From NCBI GenBank assembly GCA_012295275.1, contig CM022679.1:15529842-15593841 (forward strand): a DNA stretch of 64,000 bases, written 5' to 3'. Below the pieces are notes generated by a model. It searched no databases and was not told the origin of the DNA. It worked only from the letters and a program-made list of their open reading frames with translations. A program made the translations under genes and the position numbers. Of the stretch, positions 35,371 through 47,099 are shown one piece after another; the stretch's first letter is position 1; each line of letters begins with the position of its first letter. Source of the DNA: Chrysomallon squamiferum (lineage: Eukaryota > Mollusca > Gastropoda > Neomphalida > Peltospiridae).

Positions 35371-38300
35371 GTCTATTTTTACAGTAGAAATGCAAAAACG
35401 GTGATGACCTTTAAAACCAATGGAATTGCAGCTAAAATACCAACAACACAACATCAACATAATCAGTCATAATGGCTGGATTTGTTAACAGCCTGTACTA
35501 GAAATTACACCACTGTCGGATCAGTGTACTCCGCTGAGCTATTTTTCGTTTTGAAAAGTTCTCAACGAGTTGTTGGTGAAAGGCCATGGTACGTACTTTC
35601 TTGCTGAAAGTAGGTATTTAACGAACCTTAAAGGTCACGGGTAATGTTTTCTGTTGATAGCGCGGAATTAAAGATTCTTTTCTGTCTATTGGAATGATGG
35701 AAATTTGGCTCTATCCTAATGTCACTGTATGCAAATCATATACTTAACATCTGCTAAAGTTCTAATTAGAAAATACTGCAGATTAGTTAAAAAAAAAATT
35801 AATCTTAATTCATTCATTCATTTAATTAGTTTACTTTTAGTAATTGTTAATATTAATATTTTACTACATTTTTGTTCTTAATTTTTTTTTTTTTTTTTTT
35901 TTATTTTTTTTACGCTTAATAATTAAATACTAGCATTTATTATTTATTAATATTTTTTTTAATATAATTCAAAAAATAAAAAAATAAAAATGTAGGATCA
36001 TTATTACAATAGTCTATAACATAAACAACAATACATTGAATAAACAATAACAAAAATAATAAATAAAATAATTAAACATACAAACGGAAATTAAAATATT
36101 AATGTTACAAGAAAAATATAGGAAATGAAATTAAGATATGAATACAAATTTAGGCAATATGTCTTAGCTTAAGAAATTTAGAGTGATCACGTATCTGTCT
36201 CTATAGTATTTATTTCACTACTGTGAAATTGGATTTCGCTGTTGTGTATTTCCAAAATAAATCTCTTTGACACTGGATAGGTCCGCAGGTCTCACAACTA
36301 AACTGGGTTATTTATACATTCGTCGATTTCAACGTTACTGTCTGTTTTTAATGACCAAATTATACTTCTTTTCAGCTTGTTTAAATTCTATTTTGTGCAA
36401 GAGTTTTCATTATTTTATCATTTATGTATCTGTCTGTAATTATTAGATTGTTTAAATTATACCTGTTTTTACCTACATATGTATGTTCAAGCATACATGC
36501 ACAGATACATATATGCATTCATACCTAAAAACACAGATGCATACATACATTCACCAATCTACTACATATATGCATATTTATGCATACACATAACGCATAC
36601 ACAAATTCACATACATCTGTTTTAATAAAGATGAAGAAGAAGAAACAAAAGGAAAGAAAAAAGAAAAATAATTTTAAACAATATTTTTAAGCAAAACCCT
36701 AATTATCACTGACATCTACTTCTCTGTGACAACGTTATCACTCTTTTTTTTTTTTTTTTTTTTTTTTTCTAACGTGTTGACAAAACCCTGTTTTGAGAGT
36801 CTCAAAGTCTAATAATTTATTTTCACCGAAAGCAGCACTTTATTAATTATTTACAATTACACGCAAATCCGCCAAATCCAGTTTAATCTCCTTCCCAGTG
36901 ATTTATTTTAGATCTGCTAGTGCTAGCTGCTCTGCAGTTGTATAGAGATAGCGGTGCTCTGTGATTTATGGAGTGATATACGTAAGTAATTTATATGTAA
37001 CGCGATTGGAGCGACGCTTCTTTCTTGTTGTCTTTGTTGTCGCCCCTGGCAATTCTTGTGACACTTGACGAATATTCCCGGCTTGTGACACGTTCCTAAT
37101 TATTCAAAACTTGTTATGTTTAAATACTTCAGTGTATTTATGTTAGTGTGTCTGCTAAAAATATTCGTCGTGGTTTGTCAGTTCAGATGCTGCAGAATGT
37201 TGTCGTAAAATAGAAAATTACTTGTAAGTTAAATAATGTTAAACTGATAGTTTTTTAAGCGACATTTTAAGAATTATTTCTATGTCAACCTTTTAGGTCA
37301 AATGTACTGTTAAAGAAAATAAGGTATGCAAGACAAACGAAAGAAAGAAATAACGGATGAAAAAGAGAAAAAAACAAAGGAAAGAAAGTTAAAAAGAAAA
37401 ACAAACATTATTAAAAAAAAAAAAATTATTTCTATCAGCTTAAAATGTGTTAAAACATTACTAGGGCCAAAAAATTTGACACAACTTGAATCTGGCTTTA
37501 CGTGATTGTTCAGATAAGTTTGGCGATGTTCGTCTTTACTAACTTTTTATCCCTCTTTAGCAGTTATTATTATACATGCATTTCTATTTTTTTATTATTA
37601 TTAAAAAAATTTTTTTATTATTATTATTTTTTTTTTTTTTAGTGAAATTCTTTATTCTGATGATGATGTATTTTATTACTATTTATGTATTTTTTTATTA
37701 TTATTTTAAATATTTAAATCTGAACTAAGCTTTAATTTATTCTTCACCGCTTATTCTTTTGAACTCTCTGTTTTAAATCACTCTTCAGATTAACAATAGA
37801 ATTACAAAATTCACTAGTAACCACCAGAAACCTGCGACTTCTAATTTAAAATTATACTTGTCTGATGCTTTTAAGATGTCAAAAAATTTACGACCGCTAA
37901 TTGTATGCTTTGTAGAGCGCTTTCGTCAATAAAAAACACGAGCTTAAAACATGCGGGTCTATCTGATACTGTTGATGAAAGTGTGAACATTTGTGCATTG
38001 ACATCAAGTGAAAAAGAAAACCTTTCTATTATAAAGGTGAACATAGGCATGAAGCTAATGCTGAGTAAATTTGTTACATTTTACAGGTGTCGCCTTTTTG
38101 ACAATTAACGCCACAAAGGACGGTATTAAAAGATATTTTTTCTAACTTTCATTTTGAAGGGTTTCTCCCAGGTATGGTTCCTTTCCATTAAGCGGAACCT
38201 AATCATAAAAGATACAGAAAAAGAAAAATTGCAATTGTGACGAGTTAAAGTAAAATAAAAATTAAAATGATGGAAATTGAAAGTGACAGATATTATGATC

Positions 38301-38536
38301 TGTGAATTAACTGAAAGTAATTATGTCGTTAAGCTAGAGCTGTGGATGGCGGGTCACATAAGAGGAGATTAATGTGGATTATGTTAATACTGATCCGTTA
38401 AATACTGTGTCTGACTGGTGGCAAATGAATAAAAATCATACATTAGTGATAATAAACTCAACTGTTATGACATCACTTGATGTGTGGAATAGTGATTAGG
38501 AGATCCGATTTAATGTCATGACTAAGTGTTTTTAAA
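35371..38536. other. Three kilobases of AT-rich DNA, no gene supported
   Basis: T-runs at 35882-35902 and 36744-36768, degenerate CATA units at about 36477-36620, and T/A-rich sequence at 37560-37650. Somewhat balanced stretches at 35480-35720 and 36880-37090 show no domain. A 67-codon plus-strand frame at 37905-38108 is free of repeats but unrecognised. Confidence 0.5.

Positions 38537-38610
<74 letters not shown>
38537..38610. repeat. (AAT)n microsatellite
   Basis: A pure 74-base AAT array. Confidence 0.97.
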
Positions 38611-38612
<2 letters not shown>

Positions 38613-39226
38613 CAAAATAAACATAAGAGATAACAGAACAAAACAAAATAAAACAGGAAGAAACAAAATTTAATCATAATTAAAGTACAGCTGAACAAAA
38701 CAAAAAACATTTATTTATATAAATAAATAGGTAAACAAACAAAACAAAGTAAAAAGCCAAACAAAACAATAACAATAACAATAACAATAAGAAATAAGAA
38801 ATAAAATAAAAATATATACCCAAACAGAATTAAACCTAAACTGAAATAAAAATAACAGAAGAAAAGATGGTGATTAAAACAACAACAACAACTGCTGCCC
38901 TTCGTTAAGCACATGCCTATAAACACAAGGTGAAAATAATTTGATAAATTATCCAGAATGGAACAGCAAGCATGTGACCTTGACATTTCGTTCAAGCAAT
39001 TCGTCACTTGCAGCGCGCGCTCACACACACATTTTTCTCATCTTGCAGCGGCAGCTTCCTTGACGCGACAGACACGAAAGGCATTCTGGGTCATAGGTAG
39101 TGCACGTGATGGAATATCCATGCATTTGTTTACTTATATTTAATTTATAAACTGACATCTATTTGTTTTAAGAAGACAATTAATGAAAACGTGTTAAGAT
39201 TTGTCTTCTTTGGACTTCATTTTCTT

Positions 39227-39227
<1 letters not shown>
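38611..39227. other. A-rich DNA then a balanced patch with CpGs
   Basis: AAAC/AATA units run to about 38800. The patch at 38950-39125 is balanced, with a GCGCGCGC-like stretch near 39014, a GGCATTCTGGG word near 39080 (partial ZNF143 core on the minus strand) and a CACGTG E-box near 39103. Regulatory function is possible but unsupported beyond motifs. Confidence 0.4.
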
Positions 39228-39269
<42 letters not shown>

Positions 39270-39331
39270 TAGTAGTAGTAGTAGTAGGAGTAGCAGTAGT
39301 AGTAACAGTAGTAGAAGTAGTAGTAGTAGTA
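39228..39331. repeat. (AAT)n-(AGT)n compound microsatellite
   Basis: Pure AAT at 39228-39269 changes to AGT with a few variants (AGG, AGC, AAC) to 39331. Confidence 0.96.
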
Positions 39332-40184
39332 ATGAAAATGAAAAACACAAAGAAAAAAGATAGGAATATATAACGTATACATATTGTCATAAACAGTTAT
39401 CGATGAAATGTATGTATGTATGTATGTACAAGTGTAGGAACATGTTTATAGATATCTCTTTTAAAGACAAACATACACAAACAAATGATGCTTTACATTT
39501 TTACTGTATATCTGAATCAATGAATAAATAAAACGTTTAATGACATACCACTACCAGGAAAACATTAACTATTGGGTGTCAAATAGAAGAAAAAAAAAGG
39601 TGAATTATAACTATCTGCAGGTCAAATGTCAGTAGCTGGATGCATCTTACGATTATGAGAAGCTCGTTAAAAGTGGATGCTGTGTTTTTAACAGTCGTAT
39701 GCATAACAATGTGTCAAGTGTGGTTGAAAATATGACACTGCATGTTAAAGATTTCATTTTAGTACGTTGTCTCGGCGGGCTGTTTCCAGAAATGTTGGCC
39801 ATTCCGCCAGAAGTAGCTTTATAATGTCCATTTAATATTCAGCTCACACAAATAACGGCCATTTGAACGCGAGCCCAGCAAGAAGCGATAGTAAAAGGAG
39901 AACAGGAACAGGACTTAGGACCGCTTGGTGTGGTCGCCATCACTCACCTTGCTGCTACAGAAAGCAGCGGATGATTTGGATCTGAAATCCTAAACAGAAA
40001 TTATTTAATAATGTAAATGTATTAATAGAAAATGGTTATATAGGATAAGATGATGGTGATGAAAAAGAAAAAAAAAAGAAGTAAAAAATCTCTTTTTTTG
40101 ATACAAACAAATAGTTGCTATTTTATTTTGATTTTTATAACGATGACAGAGGCAAACATCATTTCAAATAGCTATTCAACGTAC
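39332..40184. other. Unique DNA, balanced around 39.6-39.96 kb
   Basis: Non-repetitive with CpGs at about 39760-39970. No gene is recognised. Confidence 0.45.
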
Positions 40185-40252
<68 letters not shown>

Positions 40253-40310
40253 AAGAAGAAGAAGAAAAAGAAGATGATGATGAAGAAGAAGGAGAAAAAA
40301 TAAAATGAAG
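40185..40310. repeat. (AAT)n-(AAG)n compound microsatellite
   Basis: Pure AAT to 40223, pure AAG at 40224-40265, then degenerate AAG/GAT. The poly-Arg and poly-Phe frames across it are artefacts. Confidence 0.97.
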
Positions 40311-41532
40311 AAGATGAAGAAAAATAAAATGATGATGCAAATGTAACTCGAATCACGTATGTTTCAGCAATAAAAGGAGAGACTAACAGACAGATCTCGG
40401 CCAACGCCCACTTATCAAGACCCCTGCCCTCAGAGTTTGAAATTGTTGAAGTTGTAAATGTTAAGTATTTCATGTCTTGCAAAACACTTGTCAACATTTA
40501 CAAGGGGAAATAAGTATGGCACTGGTTCTCTGAAATGACAGGTAACATCGGAAAAAGTGGCACAGAAATTCATCAAGTTCTCCGCTAACAACGCTGTGAA
40601 CTTCCGCCAGAGCTAGCTTTTAGTTTTTTATTAATTCTTTTTTTTAAACGAAAGGAAAGTTAATTAATTTTTACTGGAGTTGCTCCGTATTGGAAGTGGA
40701 TGCAATAATGTTTGCTTACTAGCATAATTTATAATTACATGCGTCTGTTTTTGAATATACCTGTTTGTCGCCTACCCCCTTCTCTTTCCCACAGTTATCA
40801 GTTGAGTATTCAATAGTTCTCTCTTATTTTCTCTGTGTGAATGTGTGCACATTTTATTTAGAACTGAAAAATAATACAGAACGTCTTGCACTACAACAAA
40901 GAAAAGAAGAAAAAAAAAATATAACAAAAATAGCCATACCATAAATAAATAAATGGAAAATAATACAAAACAAACTTTAATAATTTATTTATTTCTGAAT
41001 ATATAAAATGCTGCGCTAAGCAGATATTCTAATTTTAAAAAAAATTTATTTTCTTTGTACTTTTAAAATAAACGTATGACATTATATTTTTTCTTCTGAT
41101 TCTTTCTTCTTTTTTTTTGTTGATTTTTTAGTTGTATGTGACAGAAATACAAAATGTTGCACTATCAATCTAGACATAACATTATACACTAGAGCGCTGT
41201 AAGTTGTGACGTCACTACATGACACCAGTAGATGATAGATTGCTTGGCACTCACAGTTTCCGAGCCACAAAAGATTTTTTTAACTTCTAAAATAAACACT
41301 ACACGTGTTTCAGCTAGAAATATCATCGCATTTAATTCAGCGGTTTATGAAACAAAGCCCTGGATTATAATATATCTATATAAAAGTCATTTCAGACATG
41401 ACGACATTTTTGTAACGATCTGACATACGACTGTCGTAAATGCTGTAGCATATCTGTGTTGTATACTGTGCATCGCTTTTAAAGTTAGCGTATTTTGTTT
41501 TTGGATTGGTAAAAAGCATAATTTTAATCTGA

Positions 41533-41535
<3 letters not shown>
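40311..41535. other. Mixed unique and AT-rich DNA, no gene supported
   Basis: Balanced section at 40330-40620, AT-rich from 40870 to 41110, then unique sequence that includes the CRE-like palindrome listed separately. Confidence 0.5.
41206..41215. promoter_or_regulatory. Perfect CRE palindrome
   Basis: GTGACGTCAC is a ten-base perfect palindrome containing the full CREB/ATF site TGACGTCA. It is the best CRE in the window, but stands alone in AT-rich DNA. Confidence 0.35.
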
Positions 41536-41603
<68 letters not shown>

Positions 41604-41607
41604 CCCC
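41536..41607. repeat. Long (CT)n tract ending in poly(C)
   Basis: About 32 pure CT units followed by a run of seven or eight C. Confidence 0.98.
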
Positions 41608-41697
41608 TGTATGTGTGTAAGTGTATCGATATATGTCTAAATATTGTCTAGTCTGAATAATACATCCGTACATATCTGTACTTGATATGCAGTAGTG

Positions 41698-41703
<6 letters not shown>

Positions 41704-41731
<28 letters not shown>
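41704..41731. repeat. Poly(A) run, 28 bases
   Basis: Uninterrupted A homopolymer. Confidence 0.97.
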
Positions 41732-41735
<4 letters not shown>

Positions 41736-42074
41736 TGTTTAAAATAAAAAGAGATATCGTATTGCATTAATAATCCGATAAACAAATAAATCTCCATATT
41801 TTATGGATCTAAACGCATGGTAAATTACAAAACAGTGTTAACCAATTACATATTACTTGTGATTTTTTTTCGTACTATTGTACACTATTATAACTTTTTA
41901 CAACGAGTAATTTATTAAACTGATATGATACGTTCTAATGTTGCTGCATGAATGACAGATACCCACTAACGCCCTTCTATCAACATAAACGGATTTAGAA
42001 TTTATTAAAAGGGAGAGCCAATAAGGTTTTTAAAGGACCGTTTTTAAGATAGAATAAGTTTTAAAAAATAAGAA
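41732..42074. other. AT-rich unique DNA, no gene seen
   Basis: No repeat longer than a few units and no credible open frame. Confidence 0.55.
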
Positions 42075-42101
42075 AAACAAACAAACAAACAAACAAACAA
42101 A

Positions 42102-42132
<31 letters not shown>

Positions 42133-42134
42133 AT
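42075..42134. repeat. (AAAC)n-(AAAT)n compound microsatellite
   Basis: Six AAAC units switch to eight or nine AAAT units at 42100, the same transition seen near 24.4 kb. Confidence 0.97.
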
Positions 42135-43308
42135 ATCGATCGCAGGAAAAAAAAAAAAATTAATAAAAAGAAAATAGAAAATGGTCCTTACCAACACTTC
42201 ATTGTTTAATTTGTTTCTCCTTTCCTCTCCAAATAAAAAAAACAACAAAAAACCCCACCAAAAACCCCCCAACAATAACAAAAAAAAAAAAAAAAAAAAA
42301 TCTCAGTATTGCATTATTACGAAATAACGTTCTTCAGTATATGTTATAGTTTTCAGAAGACAAAATTCTACAGTATTCCCCTAACAGTTTTATTATCTTC
42401 TACTCAGACTAATAACTATGTTAACATGAAATGCACAGCGACGGCCTTGCGGCCATTTTACACCTAGATACATCTAATTTGCCATTCAAAACCCGTAGAT
42501 TAGAATTAATGTCAATTAGCGATTGTGTTAAATTCTTGATAAATTACAAGCTGATTACCTGGAATTGAATTAAATGATTTTTGTTTTTTTCTTTTTCAAC
42601 TAAGACGTGCTACTTTCATGTTTATAACAAAAAAACAGACAGAAAGACAAACAAACGAACAATTACAATTAAAAAAATCATAAATAATAATAATAATAAA
42701 AATAATAATAATGAAGAAAAAAGATGATGATGAAAATGCGATTCGTATCACATATTTTAAATAAATAAATAAATAAATAAATAATGACATTAATAACAAC
42801 AATAGCAATAATAATAATGACGATGGTGACAATGATGATGACGATGATTGCAACAACAGCAGCATTAATGATGATGATGGTAATAATAATGCATTTATTT
42901 AACCATGTTTCAACATATTTATTATTTTATTATTAGTTGTCAGACGTTTATTAATAATTATTATTAATAAATATTAATAATAATATGTGAGTAGCTATGT
43001 TTGGAATGGGAAATTCCACAATGGAAGTCATTTTTTATACCTAGACACTAGAATAATTACTCTAGAAAAAACACGACATATTTCTAACACTAAAAATGAA
43101 TGGGGGAAATACCCCCCTCAAAAAAAAAAAAAAAAAAACAACGAAGAAGCAGAAGAAGAAAAGAAAAGCAGTAAAAAGAAAAAACGATTTAAATCAGTTT
43201 AATTTAGGTTCTTCCAGGCTTGGTAACATAACACCTCAGAAAAACCTTTTCTTTTTTATTCGGTCTGGGAGACACTTTGTATACCTTATAAATCTTTGCC
43301 TTCACATC

Positions 43309-43341
<33 letters not shown>

Positions 43342-43370
43342 GACTATTAACAGACTCATTTTGAAATGTG
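42135..43370. other. Mixed AT-rich DNA with A-runs and degenerate GAT triplets
   Basis: A-runs at about 42280-42300, 43120-43138 and 43311-43340 (30 bases). Degenerate AAT/GAT units lie at 42680-42890. No gene features. Confidence 0.65.
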
Positions 43371-43605
43371 AGGCAAACATAAATAATTCCGACCTACAAA
43401 AGCGTATTCAGTTTCAAACGGCGGGAAACACCCAGACGGTCTTGTCGAGTAGCTCCTGCTCAGTAAGGCGAGCAGCCGTGAACGTCTTTCACTCCGTCGT
43501 GAGAGCAGACGACACAGTAGCAGACACATGAAAACGACATCCGGGGACAAGAGACGCAGGGTTTGGGTACAGCAGACGTCGGAGTTCAGATTCATTTGTA
43601 GAAGG
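43371..43605. promoter_or_regulatory. CpG cluster with an E2F-type site
   Basis: About 235 bases of roughly balanced composition in AT-rich surroundings, with close to 18 CpG dinucleotides by hand count. GGCGGGAAA at 43420-43428 is an E2F-type site. The overlapping minus-strand frame (43356-43595) is Arg/Leu/Ser-rich and unrecognised; it could be chance in GC-richer DNA or part of a first exon. Confidence 0.35.
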
Positions 43606-44006
43606 CCGAAGAAAAAAAAAAAAAAGATATGAAGAAGAAGAAGAAGAAAAAAGCTGTTATATCTGTGCGATTATATTACAAGTTGTGAAAATGACAACAA
43701 AAAGACCGATTTCCGGCTGTCATTGTGATTACACATTAAACAGACATGCCCAGTCCTAAAATACGGAGGTAGTGTGAACTGACAGGCGAATATAAAGGAA
43801 CGTGGTCTTAGCCCGGTAAACCTCATTTAAAATGATAGGAAATCGTCCATCTAAAGTTCTCGTCCCGCTTTATCTAATGTTCTTCATTTTCACTTTGGAG
43901 GTGGAGAAATAATTAGATACTTACAGTCCTCTCATAGTTCAATATTTTTGGTGTGAAGCAGTTTGAAAATTAGTACATATAATGGGTTAGATATTTAAAT
44001 AGGTGG
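43606..44006. other. Unique DNA, no gene seen
   Basis: A short AAG patch at 43610-43652 and then unique AT-moderate DNA. Confidence 0.5.
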
Positions 44007-44112
44007 AAATATACATAATATTATATAGCTATATATATATCTATATGTATATATATATTTATATATAAATATACATAATATTATATAGCTACATATATAT
44101 CTATATGTATAT
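44007..44112. repeat. 60-bp tandem duplication of AT-rich sequence
   Basis: Positions 44007-44052 recur at 44067-44112 with one substitution over 46 bases (AGCTATAT versus AGCTACAT). The block includes ATACATAATATTATATAGCT, which is unusual enough to rule out simple-repeat coincidence. Confidence 0.9.
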
Positions 44113-44113
44113 G

Positions 44114-44207
<94 letters not shown>
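44113..44207. repeat. (TA)n-(GA)n compound microsatellite
   Basis: TA units to 44145 then about 31 GA units. Confidence 0.98.
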
Positions 44208-44212
<5 letters not shown>

Positions 44213-44214
44213 GG

Positions 44215-44335
44215 AGAAGCAATAGCAGTAGGAGCAGTAATACTATTAGTAGCAGTAACAGCAGCAGCAATACTAGTAATAGTAATAGCACGAGTGGTAG
44301 TAATAGCAGTAGTTATAACAGTAGTCATCTTATTT
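44215..44335. repeat. Degenerate (AGT/AGC)n trinucleotides
   Basis: About 120 bases of AGT, AGC and AAT triplets with many substitutions; an old array. Confidence 0.85.
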
Positions 44336-44451
44336 ACGATGATGGTGATGATCCACAGACAGACATTAAAGAAAGAATGAACTGCGATGACAGCTGTAAC
44401 AATAAGAAGCACTACTGTTACACCACCGGTTGATAATAATAAGAGAAATAA

Positions 44452-44754
44452 TGGGCAACAAATAAAAGAATAAGACTTGTAGACGGCTTTCACGAGTCTG
44501 GGAGAATCCCCGACAGCCGTGACTTGTATTCACTCGGAGAAGAGACACCAAAGGTCATCCCGAGTGTTTATCATGGATTAACAGCAAAGAGCTTAATCCA
44601 GAATCATCCACTGGTAAAGCGCAACATTGTCTGTCTAATAAGGAGAAGAAAAAAAGACGACAATGTACGCGTGGTTCACCTCGGCATTAGTTCCACGACC
44701 TCCGTCTTTGATGACGTCTTTCAGAACTACATGCCGAAGTGTGTTTCGTTGTAG
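44452..44754 (+). CDS. Unrecognised 100-codon open frame without a start ATG
   Basis: The frame opens just after a TAA at 44449-44451 and ends at a TAG at 44752-44754, with no in-frame ATG until close to its end. It is not low-complexity and has a plausible protein-like mix, including a basic cluster of Arg and Lys around the middle. With no start codon it would have to be an internal or terminal exon, but the available 3' splice sites have weak pyrimidine tracts. I do not recognise the sequence. The local composition is more balanced than its neighbours. Confidence 0.15.
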   Translation, partial: WATNKRIRLVDGFHESGRIPDSRDLYSLGEETPKVIPSVYHGLTAKSLIQNHPLVKRNIVCLIRRRKKDDNVRVVHLGISSTTSVFDDVFQNYMPKCVSL

Positions 44755-45392
44755 AAGCATTTGTTCGGGGATTTTCGTCGCTTTAAATGGTATATGTTAA
44801 GCTGCTGAAGGTGACAGGTTATGGCCGTACCGTTTTAACTCGGCAGTCGGTTGCGATACCGGTTGTACTGGTATCGGATCGGAATGGATGACGGTCTGGG
44901 ACAAACAAGTACTCTTGACATAACAACAGTCTAGATGTTATCTCGAGACTAATACACCACTGAGAAGCATTTTGTGCATGGAAAAATGTTTTTCCAATGT
45001 TGTTAATTAAGAAGACCGGGTAAATAAAGTGATTTTAGATGCACAGTTTTTTTTTTTTTATTAGTTATATGTGAAATCCACTGGATTAACTATTATTATC
45101 TTTTTCCTTTCTGTCATAAAAGAACCGCCTACCCGACTCCCCCCCCAAAAAAAAAAAAAATAAAAAAATAAAATAAAATAAAGATTAAATAACAGAAATA
45201 AAAGGAATAAAAAAAGAAAAAATAACAACACATTATAGATATATTATTATTATTATTATTATTTAAATGAAATGATACAAATGGAAGTAAATAATCTTTT
45301 CAATATTAATATATGCCTGTCAGTCAGATGCTTTGATTAATATACAGAAACGTACACCTAAGAACTCACCTAATTATGTGTGTATATGTATG

Positions 45393-45395
<3 letters not shown>
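44755..45395. other. Unique then A-rich DNA, no gene seen
   Basis: Balanced with CpGs to about 44930, then AT-rich with A-runs at 45145-45180 and short ATT units at 45243-45262. Confidence 0.5.
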
Positions 45396-45424
<29 letters not shown>

Positions 45425-45434
45425 TGTATGTATG

Positions 45435-45485
<51 letters not shown>

Positions 45486-45550
45486 ATATATAGATGTATA
45501 TATGTATGTATGTAACTGTGTATGTGTGTGTGTGTATATATATATATATA
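45396..45550. repeat. (TGTA)n-(TA)n-(TG)n compound microsatellite
   Basis: Pure TGTA at 45396-45438, TA to 45465, TG to 45485, then mixed TATG/TG/TA to about 45550. Confidence 0.97.
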
Positions 45551-46470
45551 TTCCTTTTAACTTATTTTATTTTGCTTTAGTGTTTCTTTATCACTGCTCT
45601 CACCGCGGGTTTTGATTTCAGCTTGTCTTGCTACTAGAAGACGTTTAAATATGTGTTTGTTTTTGTGCTTTCTCTCCTCCTTGTTTATGTGTTTTTTGAT
45701 AACTCGCAAGTGTAAGGCAATCAGTCTCGACCGAGACACCAGTCTGCACGACGTCTGTTCTCCGCCAGTCCTTCTTGTTTTCCACACACAATTCGTTACA
45801 CGGCCCTGTCGGCATTCAGCCCTGTTTTACGAGAGCCCGTTATATAGGCTTGCCACCTCGCCTAAGCCTCGAGATTTGAAGCTTTCAGTCGGAGTGTTTT
45901 AATATCCCTCCCCAAACCTTAAACACCGGCTGGTGTGCATGTATCTCTCGTTCAATGGGAGAACAAACGTTTTATCGAAATATGGCAGAGAATCAAAAAC
46001 CACCCCGACCAATTCTCTCGGTAACATACGGGGGTAATTTTAGCTTCCCTTTCGAGATGTTATCTCGAGTTCAAAAGGAAGCGTAAAACGATAGCTAGGA
46101 GAACAAGGGTCGTTTCCAGGTAGTCGATAGGGGGAGGGTGTGCGGGGAAAACAACGCAGCTGTTAATGATATTTATTTATTTGAAATAATGTATACTGAT
46201 GTCTCGCAATATGATCATTAATACTTAAAATAAAATAAAACGAGGAAAGTAAACGTGGAAATACGGAGATATTGCAGATTAATAAAGTAAGATATTCAAG
46301 AAGGTCTCAAAAGAAGAGATGTTAAATATTCATTGTTTTTAGGTCAGAGGTCATAGATCAACAGATTTGCCAGGTCGGTATTAATAGTTAAGTTGCTCGG
46401 GTCACAGGAATTAAAAAAAGAAGAGAAAAAAAAAAAGAGGTTAAAATGAATTAAATAAATAAATAACTGA
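45551..46470. other. Balanced unique block, no gene supported
   Basis: Ordinary base composition and many CpGs from 45590 to about 46150. Overlapping 76- and 96-codon frames exist on opposite strands (45557-45787 and 45612-45902); neither carries a recognisable domain. A short noncoding exon or regulatory element is possible. Confidence 0.4.
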
Positions 46471-46577
46471 ATAAAAATAAAAATAAAAATAAAAATTACA
46501 ATACAATACAATACAATACAATAAAATAAAATAAAATAAAATAAAATAAAATAAAATAAAATAAAATAAAATAAAAT
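46471..46577. repeat. Pentanucleotide arrays (AAAAT)n-(ATACA)n-(AAAAT)n
   Basis: Three adjacent pentanucleotide blocks: AAAAT to 46496, ATACA at 46497-46522, AAAAT again to 46577. The blocks differ by single bases. Confidence 0.97.
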
Positions 46578-46770
46578 TTATCAAATACGAAATCTGGAAT
46601 CAAAGGTTAAGTTTATATTATTATTTTTTTCTCTTTAACTTGTTTAAACCAACAAAAAAAATAGATAAGCCATTGTATGGACTGATAAAAAGATAAATAA
46701 TAAATAATAATAATAAAAAATTAAATGAATAAATAAATAAATAAAATAAATTAAAATAAATTAAATTTAA
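46578..46770. other. AT-rich low-complexity DNA
   Basis: Short AAAT and TTAAA units, no gene. Confidence 0.8.
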
Positions 46771-46815
46771 CTAAACTAAACTAAACTAAACTAAACTAAA
46801 CTAAACTAACCTAAA
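46771..46815. repeat. (CTAAA)n pentanucleotide array
   Basis: About eight CTAAA units with a variant CTAAC at the end. Confidence 0.95.
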
Positions 46816-46868
46816 ATAAAATAAACAAACTAAAACTCCTGAAACTAAAACTACAAAATTTATAAAAG

Positions 46869-46896
46869 AAAAAAAAAAAAAAAAAAAAAAAAAAAA
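46869..46896. repeat. Poly(A) run, 28 bases
   Basis: Uninterrupted A homopolymer, followed by a balanced unique stretch to about 47100 without recognisable gene content. Confidence 0.96.
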
Positions 46897-47099
46897 TGAT
46901 ACCTTTTTCATATATGTTAAATTTAGAATGCTATAACGTCTGTCTGGGTTATCTCGCGAGCTCTCCCCCCACCCCCACCACGTTATCTCGGCAGATGCCG
47001 CCACTGACAGAAAACGATTATCTATCACTGGAGTGAGAAAGAAAGAAAAAATGTTTTCTAATTTTCTTGTCAAGCTCGCTTTTTAGGTTATCTGGACTT

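Noticed and set aside
39010-39125. Promoter call from an E-box and partial ZNF143 word
   Set aside because: Only partial matches in a short balanced patch; kept as a note in the segment entry and not called.
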